Assembly (NCBI GenBank): GCA_031270585.1
Contig: JAISXK010000094.1
Coordinates: 1-15,374, forward strand
Direction: 5' to 3'
DNA length: 15,374 bases
Origin: Clostridiales bacterium
GTDB lineage: Bacteria > Bacillota > Clostridia > Christensenellales > CAG-138
This document shows, one piece after another, positions 1 through 6,443 of the stretch (positions are counted from its first letter, which is position 1; each line of letters begins with the position of its first letter). The translations under genes and the position numbers were made by a program. The notes under the pieces are model-generated. The model saw only the letters and a list, made by a program, of their open reading frames with translations. It ran no database searches and was not told the DNA's origin.

Positions 1-38
1 TGCTTGAACCCATTATCCGGCGAGACAACATCACCCAA

Positions 39-65
39 AATGAACGCGTGGGTCGGGTTCGCGTT
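39..65 (-). terminator. Weak candidate terminator hairpin downstream of ssrA
   Basis: Read on the minus strand, AACGCG and CGCGTT (43-48 and 60-65) can form a 6-bp stem with an 11-nt loop, followed by CATTTT. It lies just past the tmRNA 3' end. The U-tract is short and the loop is large, so this is only a candidate; a stronger terminator may lie beyond the window edge. Confidence 0.3.
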
Positions 66-75
66 GGTTTCCATT

Positions 76-426
76 TGGTGGAGGCGGGGGGAGTCGAACC
101 CCCGTCCGAAAGCCCATCCACAGAACTTTCTACGAGCGTAGCCCGTGTTTTAAAATTCCCTTTGCCAAGCCCCCGCAGGCAGGGTCAAGGCTTTGGTAGC
201 TTCATAAATCCCACCGGCCGCAAAGCTTAGGCCGGCTGGTTCCCCACGATGATGACGCCCGCATACCGGCCGTGGGCCTCCGGTGTGAAGACGGTCACTG
301 CTTAAGCAGCGACGGGAACAAAATTATTGTTCTCGGTTATTGTTTAAGTTTCCGGTTATTACGCAGCCCGGGCCTGCGGCTCGCTTGATCCGTTTTTGTT
401 GCCCCCGTCGAAACCATTTCGCCCCC
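76..426 (-). ncRNA. ssrA: tmRNA (transfer-messenger RNA)
   Basis: One-piece tmRNA of 351 nt, which rescues stalled ribosomes together with SmpB. The 5' end reads GGGGGCGAAATGGTTTCGAC and the 3' end carries a T-arm (GGGGG-TTCGACT-CCCCC) followed by CGCCTCC, discriminator A and an encoded CCA. GGGGGCG and CGCCTCC pair as a 7-bp acceptor stem with one G-U. The tag reading frame ends with GTC GCT GCT TAA; the TAA is at 302-304. Reading back in frame gives ENNNFVPVAA (resume codon GAG at 332-334), with ACC, ATA, ACA before it and an in-frame TAA at 344-346 that limits the tag. The resume codon is inferred from the preceding AUAACC, which resembles the usual UAGUC context; the exact first residue is uncertain. 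The gene itself is very secure. Confidence 0.97.
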
Positions 427-466
427 ATGCGCGCACAAAAGCCGGGTGTTGCAACCTACCTGTTTC

Positions 467-495
467 ATTATACGGCAAAACCGCCGCCTCGTCAA
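467..495 (-). promoter_or_regulatory. Sigma-A promoter of ssrA
   Basis: On the minus strand, TTGACG (490-495) and TATAAT (467-472) are separated by exactly 17 bp. Transcription would begin about 34 nt before the mature tmRNA 5' end, leaving a short leader for RNase P to remove. Confidence 0.85.
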
Positions 496-559
496 TGAAC
501 CGGGCTTGCAGGCGGGGCGACAGCGTTGAAAACCAGAATTTGTAAAAAATACGCTTCAC

Positions 560-589
560 TTGACAGCCTCTTTTCGCATATTGTATGAT
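560..589 (+). promoter_or_regulatory. Sigma-A promoter of the cysE T-box leader
   Basis: TTGACA (560-565), 18-bp spacer, TATGAT (584-589). The predicted start, near 596, sits immediately before the T-box stem I. Confidence 0.8.
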
Positions 590-595
590 ATCTAC

Positions 596-852
596 GAAAG
601 GCTGGGATGAGGAAAGAGTAACCCGCCGCACGCATAAAGAGAGGGTTGGCCGAAAACGGCTGAGAGCCGGCCCATGCAGGTGCCAGGGCCAAGTGCGTCC
701 TCTAGCCGGTTGCGACAACGGCCATAAACAAGCCTAGTACCGCAACCCGTATACGCCGCGTTAAGGCAAACGAGCGGCTTTGGCAAGAAAAGCCAACGCA
801 AACAAAGTGGAATCACGGGCACAACCGTCTTTGTAACGGGTGTGTTTTTTTG
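596..852 (+). promoter_or_regulatory. T-box leader (riboswitch), tRNA-Cys type
   Basis: The leader senses uncharged tRNA and prevents termination ahead of cysE. Stem I has the helix GAGGA (609-613) followed by the loop-E motif AAGAGTA (614-620). On the 3' side the specifier TGC (694-696, a Cys codon) is followed by G and TCCTC (698-702), which closes the helix. The T-box element AAAGTGGAATCACGGG (804-819) contains UGGA (808-811), which would pair with a UCCA acceptor end. Bacterial tRNA-Cys has discriminator U, so the two reading sites agree. A terminator hairpin with seven T residues follows. Cys control of serine acetyltransferase is a known T-box use. Leader borders are approximate. Confidence 0.9.
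820..851 (+). terminator. Regulated terminator of the Cys T-box
   Basis: CACAACCGT (820-828) pairs with ACGGGTGTG (836-844) over a 7-nt loop with one mismatch, followed by seven T residues (845-851). It lies directly after the T-box element, with which it would compete for the antiterminator fold. Confidence 0.8.
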
Positions 853-944
853 GTTTAAAAGTTGGTGTAAGCATAGCGTGCAAATTGTTTTGCGCAAAAC
901 GGTTTTGCTTATAGTATATATCGATCGCATACATGAGGTGAACT

Positions 945-1712
945 ATGTTTCGTACTTTGCGCAGCGATATACGCTGCATACTGGATCGCGACCCCGCCGC
1001 GCGCAACGCGCTGGAGGTATTGCTGTGCTATCCGGGCTTTCGCGCCGTGCGTTCGCACCGGTTCGCGTATTTTCTTCATACGCACAAGCTCAAGCTTTGG
1101 GCGCGCATTGTTTCAAATATAAACAGGTTTTTTACCGGCGTTGAAATACACCCCGGCGCAAAAATAGGTCAGCGGTTGTTTATAGATCACGGCATGGGCG
1201 TTGTGATCGGCGAAACCACCGAGATTGGCGACGATGTGACGATTTACCAGGGCGCTACGCTTGGCGGCACAGGCAAAGAAGTCGGCAAGCGCCACCCCAC
1301 AATAGGCAACCATGTGATGGTGGCCTCGGGCGCGCGCATACTGGGGCCCGTCACTGTAGGCGATTATGTGCGCGTGGGCGCCGGCGCCGTTGTGCTGGGC
1401 GATGTGCCGCCATGCTCCACCATCGTGGGGGTGCCCGGCCGCGTGGTACGCACATTTGCCTGCCCGGATGGCGGCGAGCCTTCGGAAATCTGCAAGCGCC
1501 GCGCCACCTGCGTCAACTCAAAAAGCTGCATGGAAGGCAGCGTGGCGGCGCCCTGCGGCCAGCCTTCCGGCATGCTGGGCGATGTGGCGTTCAAAAGCGT
1601 CACGTTAGACCAGGTGAACCTGCCCGACCCGGTGGAAAGCGAGCTTGCGGCCATACGCCTGCAACTGCAAAAGCTGGAAGCCAGCCTTATGAGCGAAAAG
1701 CGCGCGCCGTAA
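945..1712 (+). CDS. cysE: Serine O-acetyltransferase
   Basis: A 255-aa enzyme that makes O-acetylserine from serine and acetyl-CoA, the committed step of cysteine synthesis, in the cytoplasm. The N-terminal helical part (about 1-65) is followed by a left-handed beta-helix of hexapeptide turns (about 66-165). Catalytic-region motifs are DHGMGVVIGET (His82) and KRHPTIG (His117), and the C-terminal coenzyme-A loop is GVPGRVV (162-168). The start is fixed by GAGGTG five nucleotides upstream of the ATG. Residues about 170-217 form an unusual cysteine-containing stretch (Cys173, 183, 189, 195, 204) between GVPGRVV and the tail LDQVNLPDP (221-229), which is itself typical of long bacterial forms. 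The stretch is in frame, so it is not an obvious sequencing artefact. The gene is monocistronic as far as visible: the next gene has its own promoter. The Cys T-box upstream agrees with the assignment. Confidence 0.95.
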   Translation: MFRTLRSDIRCILDRDPAARNALEVLLCYPGFRAVRSHRFAYFLHTHKLKLWARIVSNINRFFTGVEIHPGAKIGQRLFIDHGMGVVIGETTEIGDDVTIYQGATLGGTGKEVGKRHPTIGNHVMVASGARILGPVTVGDYVRVGAGAVVLGDVPPCSTIVGVPGRVVRTFACPDGGEPSEICKRRATCVNSKSCMEGSVAAPCGQPSGMLGDVAFKSVTLDQVNLPDPVESELAAIRLQLQKLEASLMSEKRAP

Positions 1713-1737
1713 ACTTGCATGTTTATGCACCGTAAAA

Positions 1738-1752
1738 CCCGCGTCACGCGGG
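1738..1752 (+). terminator. Small hairpin after cysE
   Basis: CCCGCG-TCA-CGCGGG forms a perfect 6-bp stem 26 nt past the cysE stop. No T-tract follows, so it may end cysE transcripts only weakly or protect their 3' end. Confidence 0.3.
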
Positions 1753-1780
1753 CAGAGCGTGAATGCATAAATATTCATGC

Positions 1781-1809
1781 TTGACACCGCGCGCGGCCGG
1801 TGATATAGT
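1781..1809 (+). promoter_or_regulatory. Sigma-A promoter of the trpB T-box leader
   Basis: TTGACA (1781-1786), 17-bp spacer, TATAGT (1804-1809). The predicted start, near 1816, precedes the T-box stem I. Confidence 0.85.
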
Positions 1810-1815
1810 GCATAA

Positions 1816-2095
1816 AAAGCAAAACCGTTGATTAAGAAGAGTAGGCATCGGGATAGCTCAAAGAGAGCCGTGATGGTGGAAATCGGCAGCGAATACCTTT
1901 GCTGAATGGACTTATGAGGGCAGCCGAACGGGCGATGGTGCGCCTTAGTAGTAGCTGACGGCATTCCCTCCCGTTACCTTGGGGGAGCACCTGTGTTAGC
2001 AGGTAACGAGCCGGGCGTGTTTGCGCCAATAAGGGTGGCACCGCAGAAGTATATTAGCTTTTGTCCCTGTTTTGTTCAGGGATGAGGGCTTTTTT
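1816..2095 (+). promoter_or_regulatory. T-box leader (riboswitch), tRNA-Trp type
   Basis: Stem I contains TAAG (1833-1836) and AAGAGTA (1837-1843). The 3' side reads GAA-TGG-A-CTTA (1904-1914), in which TGG (1907-1909) is the Trp specifier and CTTA closes the helix with TAAG. The T-box element AAGGGTGGCACCGCAG (2031-2046) carries UGGC (2036-2039), matching an acceptor end GCCA; bacterial tRNA-Trp has discriminator G. A rho-independent terminator follows. Uncharged tRNA-Trp should therefore allow transcription into trpB. This is a classic architecture; only the exact ends are uncertain. Confidence 0.94.
2056..2095 (+). terminator. Regulated terminator of the Trp T-box
   Basis: AGCTTTTGTCCCTG (2056-2069) pairs with CAGGGATGAGGGCT (2077-2090), using several G-U pairs, and is followed by a run of T (2090-2095). 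It lies ten nucleotides past the T-box element. Confidence 0.88.
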
Positions 2096-2177
2096 ATTTA
2101 TAAAAAATATGCGGCGCGAAGCACAAAAGTATGAAAGGAAAGAGAGTATGAAACGCACAAGTATGAAAGGAGAAAGT

Positions 2178-3566
2178 ATGACGACACGCATACCACACAG
2201 ATTTTATTTAACAGAGGCGCAACTGCCCACGCAATGGTACAACATACGCGCAGATATGCGGCAACAGCATGCGCCCATGCTGATACCCGGTAGCTATAAG
2301 GTGGCGCGGGAAGCCGACCTGTACGGCGTATTTTGTGAGGAACTGGCCCACCAGGAACTGGACAGTACCACCCGCTATGTGGATATACCCGGCGAGGTGA
2401 TGGATATGTACCGCGTTTACCGCCCCTCGCCGCTGGTGCGCGCGTATAACCTTGAAAAGGAGTTGGACACGCCCGCTAAAATTTATTTTAAGTTTGAGGG
2501 TAACAACACATCCGGCAGCCACAAGCTCAATTCCGCTATCGCGCAGGCGTATTACGCCAAAAAGCAGGGATTAAGCTCGCTCACCACCGAAACCGGCGCC
2601 GGGCAATGGGGCACCGCGATGGCGGAAGCCTGCGCCTATTTTAAAATACCGCTGCAGGTGTTTATGGTGAAGATATCCAGCCAGCAAAAGCCCTACCGCA
2701 AGGCCATTATGGAAAACTTCGGCGCCGGCGTTACGCCAAGCCCGAGCGACACCACAAACGCCGGGCGCAAGCTGCTTGCCGTCAACCCCGACGACAACGG
2801 CTCGCTGGGCACCGCGATATCCGAGGCGATTGAAGTCGCCGTGAGCACGGAGGGTTGCCGCTATGTATTGGGATCGGTATTGAACCAGGTGCTGCTGCAC
2901 CAATCCATCATCGGGCTGGAAACCAAGGTCGCCATGGATATACTGGGAGAATACCCCGACGTGATCGTAGGCTGCGCCGGCGGCGGAAGCAATCTGGGCG
3001 GGCTTATCGCTCCCTATATGCAGGATAAACTTTTGGGCCGCGCCAATCCGCGCATTGTGGCGGTAGAGCCCAAGAGTTGCCCCTCGTTCACACGCGGCAA
3101 ATACGCGTATGATTATTGCGACACCGGCAAAATCACGCCGCTCGCAAAAATGTATACGCTGGGTTGCACGTTCACGCCATCGGGCGACCACGCGGGCGGG
3201 CTGCGGTACCACGGCATGTCGCCTATATTGAGCAAGCTCTATCACGACGGGTTTTTAGAGGCCGTATCCGTAAAGCAAACAAGCGTATTTGAGGCGGCCA
3301 CGCTCTTTGCCCGCCGCGAAACCATACTGCCGGCGCCCGAAAGCGCGCACGCCATACGCGTTGCGGTTGATGAAGCGCTGCGCTGCCGTGAAACCGGAGA
3401 GGCAAAGACCATACTCTTTGGCCTTACCGGTACGGGCTACTTTGACTTGGCTGCGTATACACAATACCACAGCGGCCAGATGCCGGATTATATCCCCTCC
3501 GATGAAGAGTTGCAAAAAGGGGTTTTGCTGCTGCCCGACGTGCCTGAAGATATAGCGGGGGAATAA
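2178..3566 (+). CDS. trpB: Tryptophan synthase beta chain, TrpB2 type
   Basis: A 462-aa PLP enzyme that condenses indole with serine to give tryptophan. It belongs to the longer TrpB2 branch, recognised by the opening RIPHRFYLTEAQLPTQWYNI, by ELDSTTRYVDIP and by YRPSPLVRA. The PLP lysine is K116 in GNNTSGSHKLNSA; TETGAGQWGTA (about 137-147) and the phosphate-binding GCAGGGSN (265-272) follow. No trpA or other trp gene is adjacent, so it may act on free indole rather than on channelled indole; that is inference. The reading frame is open further upstream, with in-frame ATGs at 2148 and 2163, but the start at 2178 has the best ribosome binding site (AAAGGAGA, five nucleotides away) and gives the normal family N-terminus. 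Expression is under the Trp T-box. Confidence 0.94.
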   Translation: MTTRIPHRFYLTEAQLPTQWYNIRADMRQQHAPMLIPGSYKVAREADLYGVFCEELAHQELDSTTRYVDIPGEVMDMYRVYRPSPLVRAYNLEKELDTPAKIYFKFEGNNTSGSHKLNSAIAQAYYAKKQGLSSLTTETGAGQWGTAMAEACAYFKIPLQVFMVKISSQQKPYRKAIMENFGAGVTPSPSDTTNAGRKLLAVNPDDNGSLGTAISEAIEVAVSTEGCRYVLGSVLNQVLLHQSIIGLETKVAMDILGEYPDVIVGCAGGGSNLGGLIAPYMQDKLLGRANPRIVAVEPKSCPSFTRGKYAYDYCDTGKITPLAKMYTLGCTFTPSGDHAGGLRYHGMSPILSKLYHDGFLEAVSVKQTSVFEAATLFARRETILPAPESAHAIRVAVDEALRCRETGEAKTILFGLTGTGYFDLAAYTQYHSGQMPDYIPSDEELQKGVLLLPDVPEDIAGE

Positions 3567-3580
3567 ACCTGCGGCAAGGC

Positions 3581-3627
3581 GCGGCTTTTTTGTGAAAGCG
3601 GCCGTTTTCATCCCCCTTCGGGGTTTT
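3581..3627 (+). terminator. Tandem terminator hairpins after trpB
   Basis: GCGGCTTT (3581-3588) pairs with AAAGCGGC (3595-3602), with one mismatch, and is followed by CGTTTT. A second hairpin, CCCC-TTC-GGGG (3613-3623), is followed by TTTT. A third small stem, GTCGC/GCGAC (3648-3662), lies beyond. Together they probably end the trpB transcript. Confidence 0.6.
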
Positions 3628-3711
3628 GCCCGCAGGGCGCCGCCGATGTCGCCTGCAGCGACGTTTTACGGCTTTGCCCGCGGGCTCTTCTTTAACTGCG
3701 CGCCATCAACA

Positions 3712-3729
3712 AATACCGCCTTTTGGCGG
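3712..3729 (-). terminator. Candidate terminator of the Bce-like module
   Basis: On the minus strand, CCGCC-AAAA-GGCGG forms a 5-bp stem nine nucleotides after the permease stop, followed by TATTTGTTG. The T-tract is interrupted, so termination strength is uncertain. Confidence 0.5.
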
Positions 3730-3737
3730 CGGAAGCT

Positions 3738-5555
3738 TTACACGGCGCGCGCACTCTTTGTAATCCTGTAATACACCTTGGCGGTGCGCTTGTATACAAA
3801 CAGGTAAACCGCCGCAAACACGAAACAGGCGGCCAGCGTGCAGTATAGCGCGATATCCCCATTCACCATGCCAAAGACGCCGAGTATGCTCACAAGCATG
3901 TTTTTGACGGCAAGCGCGTGGCAAAGCGTCATCGCCAGCGGCAGCAAAAATACCCAGAGTATCTGCCGGTTGATGGCTGCCATCACCTCATCGTCGCGCA
4001 TGCCCACCTTTTGCATGATTTGGAAGCGCTCGCGATCCTCATACCCTTCGGTGATCTGCTTGAAGTAGATCATAAGCACCGCCATGGCAAGAAACAACAC
4101 CGCAAAGAATACCCCCAAAAAGAGAAGCCCGCCAAACAGCGCGTAGTTTTCGCGCCTGCTCTCGAATATGGTGGTGACAAAGGCGGATTCGTGCCCGTTT
4201 TGGCGCAGCGCCGTTTGCAGGGCTTTGGCAAAGGCGATGCACTTTTCGGTATCCCCCGTCAGGTTAAAATATACGCGGTCGTCCAGCAATATGGCGTTGG
4301 CGGATTGCGCGAAATACGTATCCGCGTCGCGCCAGATGGTAAAGCGCTCGCTGAAGCTGTCGCTAAACAAAGCGTCCGCGTCGCCATAGGGCTGCGGCGC
4401 CGCCGTAACCTCCACCACAGGCGCGGTGGTGGCGGGCTGCAACTTTACGCCGTGCCGTGCCGCGAGAGGGATCATCAGCGTGTTCACGGCCTCAATATCC
4501 GCAGGCCGCCCCTCTTTTGTCTCGAGAACTGCCTGCGCGTCATAGGGCATGTTAAGGCGCGCGCTGCTTTCCGCGCCCATATACAGGGCGCTGGTGCAGG
4601 CTACCGTTACCACAAGCATGGTGCAGAACACGCAGATGCCGGCAAGCCCGCGCGCATTTTGGCGCATGCGGTGAAACATGCCGGATATCGCAACAAAGTT
4701 TTCTTGCCTGTAATAGACGCGCTTGTTGTTGCGCAGTACGCGCAGCAACATGATGCTGCCCGCGTGAAACAGCAAGTATGTGGCGATGATGACCGCGACC
4801 GCCAGCGGAAAGAAGAATAACGCCGCCGTTACCTCTGAGAGTATCTGCGCAAGGGAATATGCCCCCGCCAGGAGCGCCACGCCCAATATGGCGCGCGGCG
4901 CAAGCAGTCTTGCGTGGGGCTCGCCCGCCTTTTCGCCCTTTAGCATATCCATGGCGCTGGTAAGCCGTATGCGCAGGCTGTTCATGACGTAAACGGCAGC
5001 GAATATGATAAAAAACAGCGCAACCGTGCCAAAAAACGCCACGCCCGGCACAATAAAGCGTATACCCTCCGCAGCGGCTTGCATCATGGTCAGCAGCAGC
5101 ATAAACAAAAGTCTGCCCAGCAACAGCCCTGCCGCCATGCCGCAAAGCACGCCTGCCGCGATCACCAAAAGCGTTTCCCACCCGAGTACCCGCGCCACAT
5201 GCGCGTTTGACAGGCCCAGCACGCTATACAGCCCAAACTCGCGCTTGCGCCGTTTTGTCAAAAACGCATTAATATACAGCATGAAAAAGAAGCAAAACAA
5301 TGTGATGAGCACAATACACATCGTAAATACCGCCCGCGTCGTTTCACCGTTGGGCATATGCGCAAGTCCCGGCGAAAAGAGCATGGCGAGCGTTAAAAAA
5401 TACACCGCCGTCATGATCATCACCGCAAGGAAGTACGGTATATAGATTTCGCGGCTGCGCTTCACGTTGGCGAGGGCCAGCCGGAAATAGAGCGAGCCGC
5501 CGCGCTTAGCCCGCGCGGCAAGCCTGCCCGCATCCGGGGATATGGCTTTAGACAA
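3738..5555 (-). CDS. BceB/FtsX-type ABC transporter permease
   Basis: A 605-aa membrane protein, the single permease of a Bce-type ABC transporter that detects and detoxifies cell-wall-active peptides. It starts with a cytoplasmic stretch and LANVKRSREIYIPYFLAV, then shows the expected ten hydrophobic segments: about 38-60, 77-98, 126-156, 168-192, 222-240, 245-270, 305-325, 473-497, 531-550 and 567-588. The family hallmark KQITEGYEDRERFQIMQKVG lies at about 499-518. The large extracellular part between segments 7 and 8 spans about 328-472, roughly 145 residues, which is on the small side for this family. The start codon is TTG, preceded by GGAGGAAGGGGG, and overlaps the ATPase stop by 8 bp, implying translational coupling. 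No in-frame ATG exists near the start. The peptide recognised cannot be told from the sequence. Confidence 0.9.
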   Translation of the reverse strand: MSKAISPDAGRLAARAKRGGSLYFRLALANVKRSREIYIPYFLAVMIMTAVYFLTLAMLFSPGLAHMPNGETTRAVFTMCIVLITLFCFFFMLYINAFLTKRRKREFGLYSVLGLSNAHVARVLGWETLLVIAAGVLCGMAAGLLLGRLLFMLLLTMMQAAAEGIRFIVPGVAFFGTVALFFIIFAAVYVMNSLRIRLTSAMDMLKGEKAGEPHARLLAPRAILGVALLAGAYSLAQILSEVTAALFFFPLAVAVIIATYLLFHAGSIMLLRVLRNNKRVYYRQENFVAISGMFHRMRQNARGLAGICVFCTMLVVTVACTSALYMGAESSARLNMPYDAQAVLETKEGRPADIEAVNTLMIPLAARHGVKLQPATTAPVVEVTAAPQPYGDADALFSDSFSERFTIWRDADTYFAQSANAILLDDRVYFNLTGDTEKCIAFAKALQTALRQNGHESAFVTTIFESRRENYALFGGLLFLGVFFAVLFLAMAVLMIYFKQITEGYEDRERFQIMQKVGMRDDEVMAAINRQILWVFLLPLAMTLCHALAVKNMLVSILGVFGMVNGDIALYCTLAACFVFAAVYLFVYKRTAKVYYRITKSARAV

Positions 5556-6315
5556 CGCGTTCGCCCCCTTCCTCCAGCACGGAAAGGTTCATCACAATGC
5601 GCTCGTAAAATGAGCGGTTGGGGCTCTCGCCGCGATAAATCTGGCTGTGTATCATGCCGTCGCGGATGAACAGCACCCGCCCGGCGTGACTTGCGGCCAG
5701 CGCGCTGTGCGTTACCATCAAGAGGGTATGCCCCTGGCCGTTGAGCGCCGCAAAAAGCTTTAACAGCCTGGCGGAAGCGCGGCTGTCCAGCGCGCCGGTG
5801 GGTTCATCCGCCAACAGCAGTTTGGGCCTTGTGATGATGGCGCGGCCTACCGCCGCGCGCTGCCTTTCGCCGCCCGATACCTCGCAGGGGAATTTGTGCA
5901 GCAATCCGGTTATATCAAGCTTTTCCGCCACGGGCTCCAGCCTTGCCTCCATCTCCGCCGGCGGGGTCTTTGCGAGCACCAGCGGCAGCAGGATGTTGTC
6001 CCGCAACGAAAACGTATCCAAGAGATTGAAATCCTGAAATACAAAGCCCAAATTATCCCGCCGGAAGGCAAACAGATCCCTGTCCTTGATGGCGCGAAAG
6101 CTTTTGCCCTGCAAATATACGTCGCCGCTTGTGGGCTTATCCAATGATGCGATGATGTTTAAAAGCGTGCTTTTGCCCGATCCCGACGGGCCCATAATGG
6201 CCACAAACTCGCCTTGCCCCACTTCAAGGCCGATATTCTTGAGCGCCACGCATTGCTTCAACCCCAACCGCGTGTTGAATATGCGCGTGATCTGCTCCAA
6301 TCGCAGCAGTTCCAT
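5548..6315 (-). CDS. BceA-type ABC transporter ATP-binding protein
   Basis: A 255-aa cytoplasmic ATPase that drives the adjacent permease and, in known Bce systems, passes flux information to the sensor kinase. Walker A is GPSGSGKST (42-50), the Q-loop lies in FVFQDFNLLD, the signature is VSGGERQRAAVGRA, Walker B is LLLADEPTGALD and the switch His is in MVTHS. The start at 6315 is preceded by GGAGG with an 8-nt gap. The frame remains open upstream, but that region holds the operator and promoter and has no better ribosome binding site. It is separated from the kinase gene by 125 bp carrying a BceR-type box, so ATPase and permease probably form their own inducible transcript. Confidence 0.94.
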   Translation of the reverse strand: MELLRLEQITRIFNTRLGLKQCVALKNIGLEVGQGEFVAIMGPSGSGKSTLLNIIASLDKPTSGDVYLQGKSFRAIKDRDLFAFRRDNLGFVFQDFNLLDTFSLRDNILLPLVLAKTPPAEMEARLEPVAEKLDITGLLHKFPCEVSGGERQRAAVGRAIITRPKLLLADEPTGALDSRASARLLKLFAALNGQGHTLLMVTHSALAASHAGRVLFIRDGMIHSQIYRGESPNRSFYERIVMNLSVLEEGGERVV

Positions 6316-6369
6316 CTCATAAACCTCCAGTTTCCATGTTTTGCGGATAACTTTTGTTACCCATGCTTT

Positions 6370-6399
6370 AGTGTACCCGCATGCATGCCGTCCTGCCAT
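6370..6399 (-). promoter_or_regulatory. Candidate regulated promoter of the ATPase-permease pair
   Basis: On the minus strand, TACACT (6370-6375) could be a -10 box, with the poor -35 ATGGCA 18 bp upstream (6394-6399). A weak -35 just downstream of an activator site fits response-regulator dependence. The call rests mainly on its position after the BceR-type box. Confidence 0.45.
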
Positions 6400-6408
6400 T
6401 TGCCAAGC

Positions 6409-6443
6409 TTACAATTCTATACGCGACCCTTACAATTTTGTCA
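6409..6443 (-). promoter_or_regulatory. BceR-type operator
   Basis: On the minus strand, TGACAAAATTGTAA (6430-6443) is an exact match to TnACA-N4-TGTAA, the binding motif described for BceR-like regulators. A second TGTAA half-site (6409-6413) lies exactly 21 bp further downstream, on the same face of the helix. The first T-G-A of the box is the stop codon of the kinase gene. The regulator encoded at 7411-8127 is the obvious candidate to bind it. Confidence 0.75.

Noticed and set aside
1..74. Open minus-strand frame starting at ATG directly after the tmRNA CCA (METNANPTHAFILGD...)
   Set aside because: There is no ribosome binding site because the upstream bases are the tmRNA 3' end, and only 24 codons are visible. 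It cannot be told from chance.
888..920. Palindrome TTTTGCGCAAAA and a TATAGT box before cysE, as a second promoter
   Set aside because: No -35 sequence lies at a normal distance, and the strong promoter ahead of the T-box explains expression. The palindrome has no supporting context.
2571..3245. Minus-strand reading frame of about 224 codons
   Set aside because: It is antisense to trpB, whose PLP motifs and family match are clear. It is an Arg/Ala/His-rich shadow of that gene.
3918..4820. Long plus-strand reading frame of about 300 codons
   Set aside because: It lies entirely opposite the well-recognised BceB-like permease, has no ribosome binding site, and its sequence is a His/Arg/Gly-rich shadow with no family resemblance.
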